Part shown: positions 1 through 8,408 of the stretch, one piece after another
Layout: each line of letters starts with the position of its first letter
How positions within the stretch are numbered: the stretch's first letter is position 1
Assembly: GCA_964434575.1 (NCBI GenBank)
Contig: CAYSWB010000006.1
Location: 16,016 to 80,015 of the forward strand
Source of the DNA: DAORHV01 sp964434575
Lineage (GTDB): Bacteria > Patescibacteriota > Gracilibacteria > Peribacterales > Peribacteraceae
DNA length: 64,000 nt
Reading direction: 5' to 3'
Notes under the pieces: generated by a model
Database searches by the model: none
What the model was told of the DNA's origin: nothing
What the model saw: only the letters and a program-made list of their open reading frames with translations
Position numbers and translations under genes: made by a program

Positions 1-3000
1 CCTGGGTGGCGAAGAGATTCTGGCCCGAGGCGGTGCCGAGGATCTCCAGCGTGGAGCCGGAGATGGCACGGGCGACGCGGAGGGAGCCCGAGAACGAGCC
101 GTTGCCGGAGATGACGAGAGTCTTACCCGAGATCGTGCCTGCGACATCCAGCAGTGCCTTGGGCGAGGTTGTACCCACGCCCATGAGACCATCCTGATCA
201 ATGAAGACCCTATTCTGGCCTTGCGTCTGGAAATACAGATCACCCGTGCCCACTGCGTTCACGCCAATGTACGTGTTGGCGTTGGCATTGTTGCGCAGCA
301 CAAGGTTGTTTCCGGAGTCATACGACAGAGAAATGCGTGCTGTGCCGCCGTTATCCCTGAAGCTGACGGCTTGGGTGTTCTCCAGCAGGATGCCTCCGCC
401 CACGACGTGCAGCGCATCCATGGGTGCGGCGGTACCGACGCCAACGCGGTTGTTCACCGCGTCCACGAACAACGTGCCTCCATCGAAGGTGGCGCCGGAT
501 TCGGTGACGAGCGTGCCCGAGGACGTGATCTGCTTGCTGGCGCGAACGATGGCGCCAGAGATGGTGTTCAAAACATTCAGGCCCAGCGTCGTGTTGCTGC
601 CTCCAGTGACGTTGATGACCAACGCGCCGGTCATGGTGTCGCCGGCCTTGCGGACGTAGCGGGCGTCGCCCAGGCGCAGCACTGCGCCGGAGAAGGAGCT
701 GGTGCCGGCCTGACCGCCCAGGTTATCCGCACCGCAGGAGAAGCGCTTGGTGGCGCTGTCCCAGAGGAGCTTGGAGCTGGCGGCGGTGTCACAATCGGCC
801 AGACCCGCGCCGTAGAAGGTGGTGGCGACGTAGAGGTGGGTGCCGGTGATGGCCTGGGTGGCGAAGAGATTCTGGCCCGAGGCGGTGCCGAGAACATGGA
901 GCGTGGAGCCCGAGATGGTTCCCTGCACTTCCAGTGTTGCCTGCGGCGTATCGGTGCCGATGCCAAGGCGGTTGAGGGTGTCGTTCCAGACCAGGCTCGT
1001 CGTGTCTTCATTCAGATGATTGCCTGTGCTGTCGGCGAAGGCGATGGAGCCGGCGACGAACTTGCCTTCGCGGATGCCCTTGGGATTCACGTAGATCGCG
1101 CCGTTGCTGGCATTCACCTTGGTCACGTAACCGACCACCACGCCGAAGTTGGGCTCGCTGGGTTTGGTCACCGTCAGCGCGCCGGACGTCGTGGCGGACA
1201 GGTACAAGGTGCTGCCCGTGCTGTAAGCCGAGGTATTGATGGTGTGCACAACGCCGATCGATGTGATGTAGCCGAAAGAGTTGTTGGTGATGTCGTGGGT
1301 GGCGATACCGATCACACCGGCGGAATACTCGTTGTTGGCTTTGGCGGGGGCCACGGTCGGGAAGCCGCTGGAATGATGACCGTTGATGTACACGGCCTGA
1401 CCGTTGGTGATGGTGCTGCCATAGGTGTTTCGCACACGCACAAGTTCTTCCTGGCCAAGGTTGACGGTGACGCCGGAGACATCGTTGTAATACGAAATGG
1501 TCTTGTTCGTGGCATCGTAGAACACGCGTCCTTCCTGATGCGTGGGATTGGCGACGGTCGTCGCGACATCAAGGTAATTCGACGTGTAGAGGACGGAGCC
1601 CGACAGGATGCCCTTCACGGTGCCGTTGCCGATCACGGTGAGCGTGCCGGACGATACGAGCTGCTTGCTCGCGCGAATGATGGCGCCGGAGATGGTGTTC
1701 AGGACGTTCAGGCCGATGGTGGAGTTGTTGCCGCCGGTGACGTTGATCACGAGGGCGCCGGTCATGGTGTCGCCGGCCTTGCGGACGTAGCGGGCATCGC
1801 CCAGCCGCAGCACTGCGCCGGAGAAGGAGCTGGTGCCGGCCTGACCGCCCAGGTTATCCGCACCGCAGGAGAAGCGCTTGGTGGCGCTGTCCCAGAGGAG
1901 CTTGGAGCTGGCGGCGGTGTCACAATCGGCCAGACCCGCGCCGCCGAAGGTGGTGGCGGCGTAGAGGTGGGTGCCGGAGACGGACTGGGTGGCGAAGAGG
2001 TTCAGGCCGGAAGCGGTGCCGAGGATCTCCAGCGTGGCGCCGGAGATGGCACGGGCAACGCGGAGAGAGCCGGAGAACGAACCGTTGCCGGAGACGGTGA
2101 GCGTGCGTCCGGAGATGGTGCCGACGACGTCGAGGGTGGCTTTGGGCGTGGTGGTACCGATGCCCACGCGGTTGGCGTTGGCGTCGATCGTGAGCGTGTT
2201 GCTGTCGAAGAACGCGCCGGAGCTGAAGCGTGCGGTGTTCACGACTTTCAGCGTTCCGGAGGAAGTCAGGTCCTTCTCGGCGTGGATGATGTTGCCGGAG
2301 GCGGTCTCGATGACGCGCAGGCCGAGGAAGCCCGAGGTGAGGTCGATGACCAGGGCGCCGGTCATGGTGTCGCCGGCCTTGCGGACGTAGCGGGCGTCGC
2401 CCAGGCGCAGCACTGCGCCGGAGAAGGAGCTGGTGCCGGCCTGACCGCCCAGGTTATCCGCACCGCAGGAGAAGCGCTTGGTGGCGCTGTCCCAGAGGAG
2501 CTTGGAGCTGGCGGCGGTGTCACAATCGGCCAGACCCGCGCCGCCGAAGGTGGTGGCGGCGTAGAGGTGGGTGCCGGAGACGGACTGGGTGGCGAAGAGG
2601 TTGAGGCCCGAGGCGGTGCCGAGCACTTCCAGCGTGGCGCCGGAGATGGAGCGGCGGACGACCAGCGAGCCGGAGACGGAGGCGTTGCCGGAGACCACGA
2701 GCGAGCTGCCCGAGATGGTGCCGACGGCGATGAAGCTGTCGTCGGTCTTCAGGACGTTGGCGGCGCTGCGGTAGAGGTTGACGTCGTAGTTGGAAGCACC
2801 GGTGCCGAAGACGATGTGGTTGGCGCCCTGGGTGGAGATCTTGAGGGCGGCCACGTTGCCGGCGGTGGAAAGCAGGTCCAAGGCGGTCTTGGAGGCGTCA
2901 CGCGGGGAGATGGTCAGCGTGCCGGAAGCCGTCTGGGAGATGTCGGTGCGGATGAACTTGGTGGAGTCCAGGCCGTCCAAGGTGTCGGCGTTGTGGGCGT

Positions 3001-3916
3001 ACGGGACGGAAGCGAAGCGGCGGCGCGGGGTGAAGACTTCCTCGAAGACGCCGTCGGCGCCGGGATCGAACTCGACCTGGAGGAACAGGTTGTCGGAGTT
3101 GAAGTTCACGCTGCCGGTCATGGCGGTGTGCGTGCCGAGGGCGATGGAGAAGAGGCCTCCGGTGGAGGTGACCTTCTGGGTCGTGGAGCTCCACGTCTCG
3201 CTCCACAGCGGAACGCCGCCGGAGGCAGCGTCGTAGAGGCGGAAGCGCAGGTCGTAGGTGCCGTTGGCAATGGCCACGCCGCCGGAGTTCGTCAGCTTGC
3301 CCTGGTAGTTGATGGGGCGGTAGATGCCGGTGGCGGCGGAGGCGATCTCGATGCCGAGCAGCCGGTGGATGAACGAGGTTTCCTCGGCGGGCAGGACGAC
3401 GTCGTGGGGGTGCGGCGGGAGAGCCTTGGCGTCGGTGGACTGGCCTTCGAGCATGGCGGTGAAGACGATCAGTGAAGCCAGGGCCAGGTTGAAGACGATG
3501 CTGGTGACGAAGGCGGCCGAACGGAACGAAGACCAGTTGAAGGCCTTGAAGCGGCAGAGGGGGCAGTCGTCGCCTCCCGTGCACACCTGCGTGACGGGCA
3601 CGTGCGCATGGACGTGCGCTTGCGGCTGGAGCACCGGCTGCGGCGCGGCAACCGGCTGCACGGCGACATGCGCCGTCTGCATGGGCATGACGTAAGCGGC
3701 GTCCTGCAACGAGGTAAGGTCACTCTGGTTGAAGCGCTTCATCCACCGGTAGAAGGTGGTGCGCGCGATGCCGAACATCCGGCACGTCTGACTGACGGAA
3801 CCGCACTCGGAGAAGTGGATGAACCACTGCAAACGTTGGCCGACCTCGGGCGGCATCTGCTCGCTCTGCGCAAGCAACGACTTCAGCGTGGTGATATTGA
3901 ATTGAGTCGGGTGCAT
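1..3916 (-). CDS. Giant HTH / membrane anchor / surface repeat protein (3' end outside window)
   Basis: An uninterrupted minus-strand frame runs from an ATG at 3916 off the left edge, more than 1300 residues. Residues about 30-62 form a helix-turn-helix of the transposase/Hin type (core FGIARTTFYRWMKRF). A His/Gln/Pro-rich linker with three Cys (112, 118, 121) follows, then one hydrophobic helix at about 134-155 with basic residues before it, predicting the HTH inside the cell. Outside comes a domain opening with IYRPINYQGKLTNSGG, the motif DTLDGLDSTKFIR and many beta-type repeats with VGIGTTTPKATLDVVG, all typical of phage tail fibres and bacterial adhesins. Three copies of a 73-residue unit are almost identical. 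A good promoter lies upstream, giving a leader of about 58 bases. Function is probably a surface fibre or adhesin; the role of the HTH is unknown. Confidence 0.8.
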   Translation of the reverse strand, partial: MHPTQFNITTLKSLLAQSEQMPPEVGQRLQWFIHFSECGSVSQTCRMFGIARTTFYRWMKRFNQSDLTSLQDAAYVMPMQTAHVAVQPVAAPQPVLQPQAHVHAHVPVTQVCTGGDDCPLCRFKAFNWSSFRSAAFVTSIVFNLALASLIVFTAMLEGQSTDAKALPPHPHDVVLPAEETSFIHRLLGIEIASAATGIYRPINYQGKLTNSGGVAIANGTYDLRFRLYDAASGGVPLWSETWSSTTQKVTSTGGLFSIALGTHTAMTGSVNFNSDNLFLQVEFDPGADGVFEEVFTPRRRFASVPYAHNADTLDGLDSTKFIRTDISQTASGTLTISPRDASKTALDLLSTAGNVAALKISTQGANHIVFGTGASNYDVNLYRSAANVLKTDDSFIAVGTISGSSLVVSGNASVSGSLVVRRSISGATLEVLGTASGLNLFATQSVSGTHLYAATTFGGAGLADCDTAASSKLLWDSATKRFSCGADNLGGQAGTSSFSGAVLRLGDARYVRKAGDTMTGALVIDLTSGFLGLRVIETASGNIIHAEKDLTSSGTLKVVNTARFSSGAFFDSNTLTIDANANRVGIGTTTPKATLDVVGTISGRTLTVSGNGSFSGSLRVARAISGATLEILGTASGLNLFATQSVSGTHLYAATTFGGAGLADCDTAASSKLLWDSATKRFSCGADNLGGQAGTSSFSGAVLRLGDARYVRKAGDTMTGALVINVTGGNNSTIGLNVLNTISGAIIRASKQLVSSGTLTVIGNGTVKGILSGSVLYTSNYLDVATTVANPTHQEGRVFYDATNKTISYYNDVSGVTVNLGQEELVRVRNTYGSTITNGQAVYINGHHSSGFPTVAPAKANNEYSAGVIGIATHDITNNSFGYITSIGVVHTINTSAYSTGSTLYLSATTSGALTVTKPSEPNFGVVVGYVTKVNASNGAIYVNPKGIREGKFVAGSIAFADSTGNHLNEDTTSLVWNDTLNRLGIGTDTPQATLEVQGTISGSTLHVLGTASGQNLFATQAITGTHLYVATTFYGAGLADCDTAASSKLLWDSATKRFSCGADNLGGQAGTSSFSGAVLRLGDARYVRKAGDTMTGALVINVTGGSNTTLGLNVLNTISGAIVRASKQITSSGTLVTESGATFDGGTLFVDAVNNRVGVGTAAPMDALHVVGGGILLENTQAVSFRDNGGTARISLSYDSGNNLVLRNNANANTYIGVNAVGTGDLYFQTQGQNRVFIDQDGLMGVGTTSPKALLDVAGTISGKTLVISGNGSFSGSLRVARAISGSTLEILGTASGQNLFATQ
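632..850 (-). repeat. Internal repeat copy 3 of the giant surface protein
   Basis: This block encodes a unit running from GTHLYAATTF to RKAGDTMTGALVI. It is nearly identical in DNA to 1763-1982 and 2363-2582, with a handful of substitutions mostly at its right end. The offsets are 1131 and 600 bases, both multiples of three, so the repeat stays in frame. Confidence 0.85.
1763..1982 (-). repeat. Internal repeat copy 2 of the giant surface protein
   Basis: Same unit as 632-850 and 2363-2582. Over about 220 bases copies 1 and 2 differ at only a couple of positions near 1797-1805, which points to recent duplication or ongoing gene conversion. The encoded unit contains two conserved Cys (in LADCDTAASS and RFSCGADNL). 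Confidence 0.85.
2363..2582 (-). repeat. Internal repeat copy 1 of the giant surface protein
   Basis: First copy in reading order (residues about 445-518 of the protein). The sequence flanking it (SGATLE.LGTASGLNLFATQ) is also repeated elsewhere in the gene, so this unit belongs to a larger, more diverged repeat system. Confidence 0.85.
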
Positions 3917-3962
3917 TCGATGTGGGTTTTTGCCTGTGTCGCGTCGTTTCGCTGCGTCTCGC

Positions 3963-3974
3963 AACACCGGTGTT
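3963..3974. promoter_or_regulatory. Perfect 12-base palindrome just downstream of a promoter
   Basis: AACACCGGTGTT is a perfect inverted repeat lying 7-19 bases downstream of the -10 box of the giant surface gene, at about the transcription start. The position suits a repressor operator. No binding protein can be named from sequence. Confidence 0.35.
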
Positions 3975-3981
3975 TGTTCAT

Positions 3982-4010
3982 ACTATAAAACATTTTTACA
4001 AATATTGCAA
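3982..4010 (-). promoter_or_regulatory. Sigma-70-type promoter of the giant surface gene
   Basis: On the minus strand TTGCAA (4005-4010) and TATAGT (3982-3987) are separated by exactly 17 bases in an AT-rich island. The same -35 hexamer and spacing recur upstream of the surface paralog at 9519, suggesting similar expression. Confidence 0.75.
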
Positions 4011-4088
4011 ATTATGTTTTATTAATATTCTTAAGATGTAGCGACAAAACGGTGTTTTATGGGTGTTGCGGGCTGTAGCGCACCATCG

Positions 4089-6329
4089 CTACAAACCGAT
4101 TACGGTAAACGTGACCGTGGCCTGGTAGTCGCCGTTGGTCTGGAAATGGGACCCGCCGATCTCGGAACGGAACTGGATGATCTGTACCGAGCCGGACACC
4201 GGCGTGGCGCTGGACCGGGACGAAATGACGCGCGTGCTGCCTGTGCCGACGTTCAGCCATTTGTCGCTGACGCCGTCCACTCCCCACTCGGCCGCGGTGT
4301 CGGTGCTGCTGGAACGCACGCGTCCGCCCCACTCGGCGTCCGAGCCGGCCACGGACCACGTGGCGGGGACGTTGGCGACCGTGGGCGTGAACGGACCGAT
4401 AAAGTCTTCGTTCTGACTGATCAGGTAACCCGTCAGCGCGCCGCCGCTTCCCGCACGCACGCGCCACGACAGCTGGTAGCCGTTGAACGCGTCGGTCAGC
4501 ACGATGCATGTGCCGCTGCCGGTGCGCTGGCCGTTGCCGACGACGGTGCCGAGCGGCACGGCCGAACTGCACGACAACGAGATGATGTCTGCAGCAGAAG
4601 GCTGCCTGTAGCCGCTGTTCAGCGTGTACTCGCTGGCCGCGCCGTGGCCGATGACGGCCTCTCCGATGCTGTCGCTAAGCCGGTAGTTGTTCGATTTGGA
4701 CCAGTCCGCGCCGCCGCTGTCGACCACGTCGGGCCGGAGTTTGTAGTCGTTGGAAAGCAACGGCGAGAGGGCTCCGCCGTCTCCGGTCTGTTCACCGCCG
4801 CCGCCCGGACCGCCGCTGAACAGCCACTGGATGTTGTTTCCGCTGTCGATACAGCCGGTAAGACACGGGATGGCGTCGGCATCCAGGTTGCGGTTGTCCT
4901 TCACGTCCAAGTAGCTCACCGTCGGCGGATTCACCGGCCGGATGAACGCCTGACTGCCCGTCGCGGTGGACCGCAGCATCAGGCGACCGCCGCCGATGCC
5001 GTTGAGCGTCATGGTGCCGTTGAATTGCTGGGTCGTGCCGGCGTTGAAGGTAAGCAGCGCGGGCACGGAGACGGTCTTCATGAAGTCATAGAAGGCAGTG
5101 GAGCCCGACAACGACTGGCTGATGCCGTCCATGCGCACCATGGACGTGCCTGCCAGGAACCCTCCCCCGTCGGTCTTGATCCACGCGCCGGACAGCGTGA
5201 CGGTATTGGCCTCGGCCGCGAACGTGCCCGAGACGCGCACGTTGCCGCCCACGTTCACGTTGCCGCCGGGCGTGAACGGCTTGTCGTTCCAGACCATCAG
5301 CGAGCGGCCGCTCTTCACGTTCAGCACGCCGGAGTTCACCGTGAAGATCGTGGTGAAATCGGTATCGGCCTGCGTGGACGCCAGCCGCAGATGGTTGTTG
5401 GTCAGCGCCACGGAGCCCGAGTCCGAGCGGACGATGAGGTAATCCTGGAACAAGTGCACGCCGGTCATGGACCCGCCCGACGCCAGCGTGACGGTCACGG
5501 CCTTCTGGGCCGCGCCATCGATGAACAGCGTGAGGATGGTGCCGCCGGTCATGTGGATGTTGCTGAACGTGAACTGTCCGCCCGCGCCGGTGACCACGGT
5601 TCCCACGGTGCCGCCGTTGTGCGACAAGGCGATGGTCGTTCCAGCACCGAACGGCGACACGCCAACGCCGGCGTACGCGATGCCCGACAGGCTGAACGAG
5701 CCGGACGGCGGGGGGTCGGCGGCGATCTGCCACTGGCGATGTTCCACGTAGGTGTAGCGCGTGATCTTGCGCCGGAGCGTGGACGGCAGGCGCTCGACGC
5801 GGGGCTGCGTGCCGCCGCGCGGACGGGCCAATACGCGGCTGGTGGCGAGTTCGGCCTGGGGCACGGGCTGGAACGGCTGCAACGCGATCTCGGACGATGC
5901 GGCCCGGCTGGCCGCCATCTGGAGCATGAACAACAGCAGCGTGAGGGTCAGCAGGACGGTCGTGACGGCTTGGTGGCGCTGCGTGATGTACAGCTGGCGC
6001 CGCTCGATCTTGTGGAGGGGCGCGTGGTGCGACGTGAATGCGTTCATGATCCCGCGCCACTCGATGAGCAGGAACAGCGCGATCAATCCGGCGAACGCCG
6101 TGATGAACGGCCGAGCGGCCGGATACTGCTTGCCGATGACCGAGATGAGGAAACCCGAACCCGCGCCGAGCGTCACGATGCCGAGAACGTGCAGCGCGAA
6201 GATCGCCCACAGCACACCGATGGTCAGCATCATCAGCCACAGGCGATGCTTGCGGGTGCCGACCTTGAACGCGCCCCACGCGCGGTGGAGTTTGCGGACC
6301 GGGCCGTCGGGGACATGGGTACGCTGCAT
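4089..6329 (-). CDS. Multi-span membrane protein with surface domain shared with the 9.5-12 kb paralogs
   Basis: 746 residues. Hydrophobic segments lie at about 31-66, 72-90 and 120-140. The rest is a long beta-rich, Gly/Thr/Ser-rich region predicted outside the cell. The last ~170 residues match the C-terminal domain of the three surface proteins at 9519-11952: a region with WGGRVRSSST then WGVDG, then WLNVGTG at residue 691, then IIQFRSEIGG and a final beta strand. It starts 3 bases after the stop of the preceding 459-residue gene, so the two are surely cotranscribed. The middle contains passages resembling autotransporter-type beta repeats (GGNVNVGGNVRVSGTFAAEA). No enzyme motif is visible; a structural envelope role is inferred. 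Confidence 0.75.
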   Translation of the reverse strand: MQRTHVPDGPVRKLHRAWGAFKVGTRKHRLWLMMLTIGVLWAIFALHVLGIVTLGAGSGFLISVIGKQYPAARPFITAFAGLIALFLLIEWRGIMNAFTSHHAPLHKIERRQLYITQRHQAVTTVLLTLTLLLFMLQMAASRAASSEIALQPFQPVPQAELATSRVLARPRGGTQPRVERLPSTLRRKITRYTYVEHRQWQIAADPPPSGSFSLSGIAYAGVGVSPFGAGTTIALSHNGGTVGTVVTGAGGQFTFSNIHMTGGTILTLFIDGAAQKAVTVTLASGGSMTGVHLFQDYLIVRSDSGSVALTNNHLRLASTQADTDFTTIFTVNSGVLNVKSGRSLMVWNDKPFTPGGNVNVGGNVRVSGTFAAEANTVTLSGAWIKTDGGGFLAGTSMVRMDGISQSLSGSTAFYDFMKTVSVPALLTFNAGTTQQFNGTMTLNGIGGGRLMLRSTATGSQAFIRPVNPPTVSYLDVKDNRNLDADAIPCLTGCIDSGNNIQWLFSGGPGGGGEQTGDGGALSPLLSNDYKLRPDVVDSGGADWSKSNNYRLSDSIGEAVIGHGAASEYTLNSGYRQPSAADIISLSCSSAVPLGTVVGNGQRTGSGTCIVLTDAFNGYQLSWRVRAGSGGALTGYLISQNEDFIGPFTPTVANVPATWSVAGSDAEWGGRVRSSSTDTAAEWGVDGVSDKWLNVGTGSTRVISSRSSATPVSGSVQIIQFRSEIGGSHFQTNGDYQATVTFTVIGL

Positions 6330-6332
6330 GGT

Positions 6333-7712
6333 TTACGGCTGCAGGACGGACTCTTCGACCATGTCGCCGTCGACGGTGACGGGGCCCAGCAGATAGAACT
6401 CCGGCGAAATATCCGGCGCGTCGTAGGTGTATTGCAGCTGGTACGTCTGGCCCGCGTTCCAGCGCTGCGTCCACGTGATGGCGATGGTGTCGTCACCCGT
6501 GGGCGCCACGGACGCCTGGGGCACGGTGTCGCGGACCTTGAACGACGACGGCACGTGCTCGGTCACGGCGCCCTCGAAGTCGTGCGACGGCGTGAACTCC
6601 ACGCGCATGGTGTACTCGGCCAGCGGGTAAATACGCGTCACGGCCTTGCGGACGATGTTCGGCAGCGCGCGCCCCACCACGTTGATGCGCTCGGTCATCA
6701 CGCGCTGTCCGTTCGGGGTTTCGGCCGTGATGGTGAAAATGTAGGTGCCGCGTTCGGCGAAGGTCGTTTCTCCGGCGTAGTCGGGAATATCCGTCACGGC
6801 TTTGTCGCGGCAGTCGGGGTTGCGGCGGATTTTCCCGTTGGCGGTGGACAGCACCTCCACGCCGCCGGACGGCGCGGTGACGCGCACGACCAGCGAGGCG
6901 TCACACAAGGTCACGCCTTCGTCATCCAGCACGCCCACCTGCAACTTGCCGGTCTCGCCCGGTGCGTACACGTCGCTGTCGGGATTGAACGCGAGCACGC
7001 CCCAGGTGAAGTCCTGCACGTAGAGCACGCTGCTTTGGCTCAGGCGTCCGCCCGCTGCGGCGGCGCGGACCTGGAGCGTATATTTTCCGGCGCGGAAATT
7101 CCGCGGCGGCTCGAGCGTGACAAGCAGCTGGCCGTCCGGCGTGCGGCTCAAGTACTCGGCGGGGAGCACGACGGTTTCGTCGCCGCCGACGATGCTCACT
7201 TCGATCTGCTGGTCGTTGGCGGCCGCCTGGACGATGGGCTGCGACGGAATGACGACTTCGGGCGCGATGCTCAAGTGCTTCCAGTACGGCACGGCCGGCA
7301 GCACGTCGGCGCCGGTGACGGTTTCGAGCACGGTCGGCAACGGCGGCAATTCGGCTACGGGCTGCGCGGGAGACTGCGGCTGGCCAGGCCGCGACGACGA
7401 CGCGGTGACTTCCGAGCCGCCCATGCCCATGAGACCAGACGATTCGATGGTGCCGGGCACGATGGCATTCAGCCGCTCCAGCGCGGCCATGTCCTCCTCC
7501 ACCGTGATGTCCTCCCATTTCACCCCGTAGAACTCCTCGCTGGGAAGCGTCCACCAGTACCACAGCAAACCGCCCGCGGCGACGAGCAGGATCATGATCG
7601 CGAACGTGATCAGCAGCGTCTTGTTGAACATCGGCCGCACGAGCGGAACCCACCGGCGCCTGAGGGCCGTCGCAAGGACCGCGACGACGATGAGAATCCC
7701 CAGCAACTGCAT
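6333..7712 (-). CDS. Membrane-anchored beta-sandwich protein
   Basis: 459 residues from ATG at 7712. An N-terminal helix (about 2-16) and a second one (about 33-52, followed by WYWW) anchor a large extracytoplasmic part made of Ig/MG-like beta domains, for example the stretch around YTLQVRAAAAGG and the one around GTYIFTITAETPNGQR. The window shows an earlier in-frame start three codons upstream, but a -10 box TAGCAT preceded by TGC lies at 7720-7725, 7 bases before the chosen ATG, so the shorter form with a leaderless mRNA fits better. Coupled to the downstream 746-residue gene. No family named. Confidence 0.7.
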   Translation of the reverse strand: MQLLGILIVVAVLATALRRRWVPLVRPMFNKTLLITFAIMILLVAAGGLLWYWWTLPSEEFYGVKWEDITVEEDMAALERLNAIVPGTIESSGLMGMGGSEVTASSSRPGQPQSPAQPVAELPPLPTVLETVTGADVLPAVPYWKHLSIAPEVVIPSQPIVQAAANDQQIEVSIVGGDETVVLPAEYLSRTPDGQLLVTLEPPRNFRAGKYTLQVRAAAAGGRLSQSSVLYVQDFTWGVLAFNPDSDVYAPGETGKLQVGVLDDEGVTLCDASLVVRVTAPSGGVEVLSTANGKIRRNPDCRDKAVTDIPDYAGETTFAERGTYIFTITAETPNGQRVMTERINVVGRALPNIVRKAVTRIYPLAEYTMRVEFTPSHDFEGAVTEHVPSSFKVRDTVPQASVAPTGDDTIAITWTQRWNAGQTYQLQYTYDAPDISPEFYLLGPVTVDGDMVEESVLQP

Positions 7713-7778
7713 GGCGACCATGCTAGCAAATTCGGCGCGTCACCACAGCGGCAAAACGCGCGGATGCAAGCGCGGAAA

Positions 7779-8324
7779 TTAGAGCATGACTTTGATGTCC
7801 TTCGGCACTCCGTCGAGGAACAGCAGCGGCGGCTCGCCGCCCAACATCATCATGCCGAGCGCGCCGCCCGGAAAACCTTTCATATCCTCGCGCACCACGG
7901 ATGCGGCCTTGTTGTACTCGAACACCGGCATGCTGGATTTGCCGCGGCCTGTGAGCTCTTGGTTCAACGCGATGAAATGGGCATCCGCCACGAGTTCGGC
8001 CGGGCGGTTGGCGTCGGCGAAGAACGCGCCGAGCCTGCGCTGCAGGGCGTCGACCGCGATGAGTTTTTCGTGCGTGGGACCCGCGCGTCCGATCGCCGCG
8101 AACGCGGCGACCAGCGTCTGCGCCTCGTCGGCGCGCGACGTACCAGCCGCGGCATCGGCCAGCCCTTTCGCGTGGGCCTCGCCGATCACGGTGTATTGGT
8201 CCGCAACCGCGTCTGCGGCGGCATGCAGGCTGGATACGTGTCCCTGGAAGGAAAGCGTCGCGGGCACCAGCCAGATGAGCAGGACGATGACGATTGCGCC
8301 GATGAGGTATGCGGGTGTTTTCAT
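7779..8324 (-). CDS. LemA-like membrane protein
   Basis: 181 residues: one N-terminal membrane helix (about 5-25) followed by a mostly helical domain. The C-terminal signature resembles the LemA family: LNQELTGRG, then FEYNKAASVVREDMKGFPGG, where LemA proteins have an R-x-YN-x3-YN-x4-FP pattern. Conservation is partial, so this is a diverged member or a look-alike. LemA proteins are small envelope proteins of uncertain function. A -10-like TAGGAT lies 9 bases upstream of the ATG. Confidence 0.6.
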   Translation of the reverse strand: MKTPAYLIGAIVIVLLIWLVPATLSFQGHVSSLHAAADAVADQYTVIGEAHAKGLADAAAGTSRADEAQTLVAAFAAIGRAGPTHEKLIAVDALQRRLGAFFADANRPAELVADAHFIALNQELTGRGKSSMPVFEYNKAASVVREDMKGFPGGALGMMMLGGEPPLLFLDGVPKDIKVML

Positions 8325-8408
8325 GGCTCCGCGATCCTAGCATGTCAGGCGGCAGCATCCAGCAGTCCGCCTTCCCTTTGCGCGGAAAATCGCGTACCGT
8401 TGTCGCCG

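Noticed and set aside
221..3475. 1084-residue plus-strand open frame
   Set aside because: Antisense mirror of the giant surface gene: codons are in phase with it, and the translation is low-complexity Gly/Ala/Val/Asp/Arg with no domain. High GC and repeats remove stops.
4059..8408. Long plus-strand frame joined to the front of the DUF916-like gene
   Set aside because: It runs antisense to three good minus-strand genes. The signal peptide and a -10 box place the true start at 8409.
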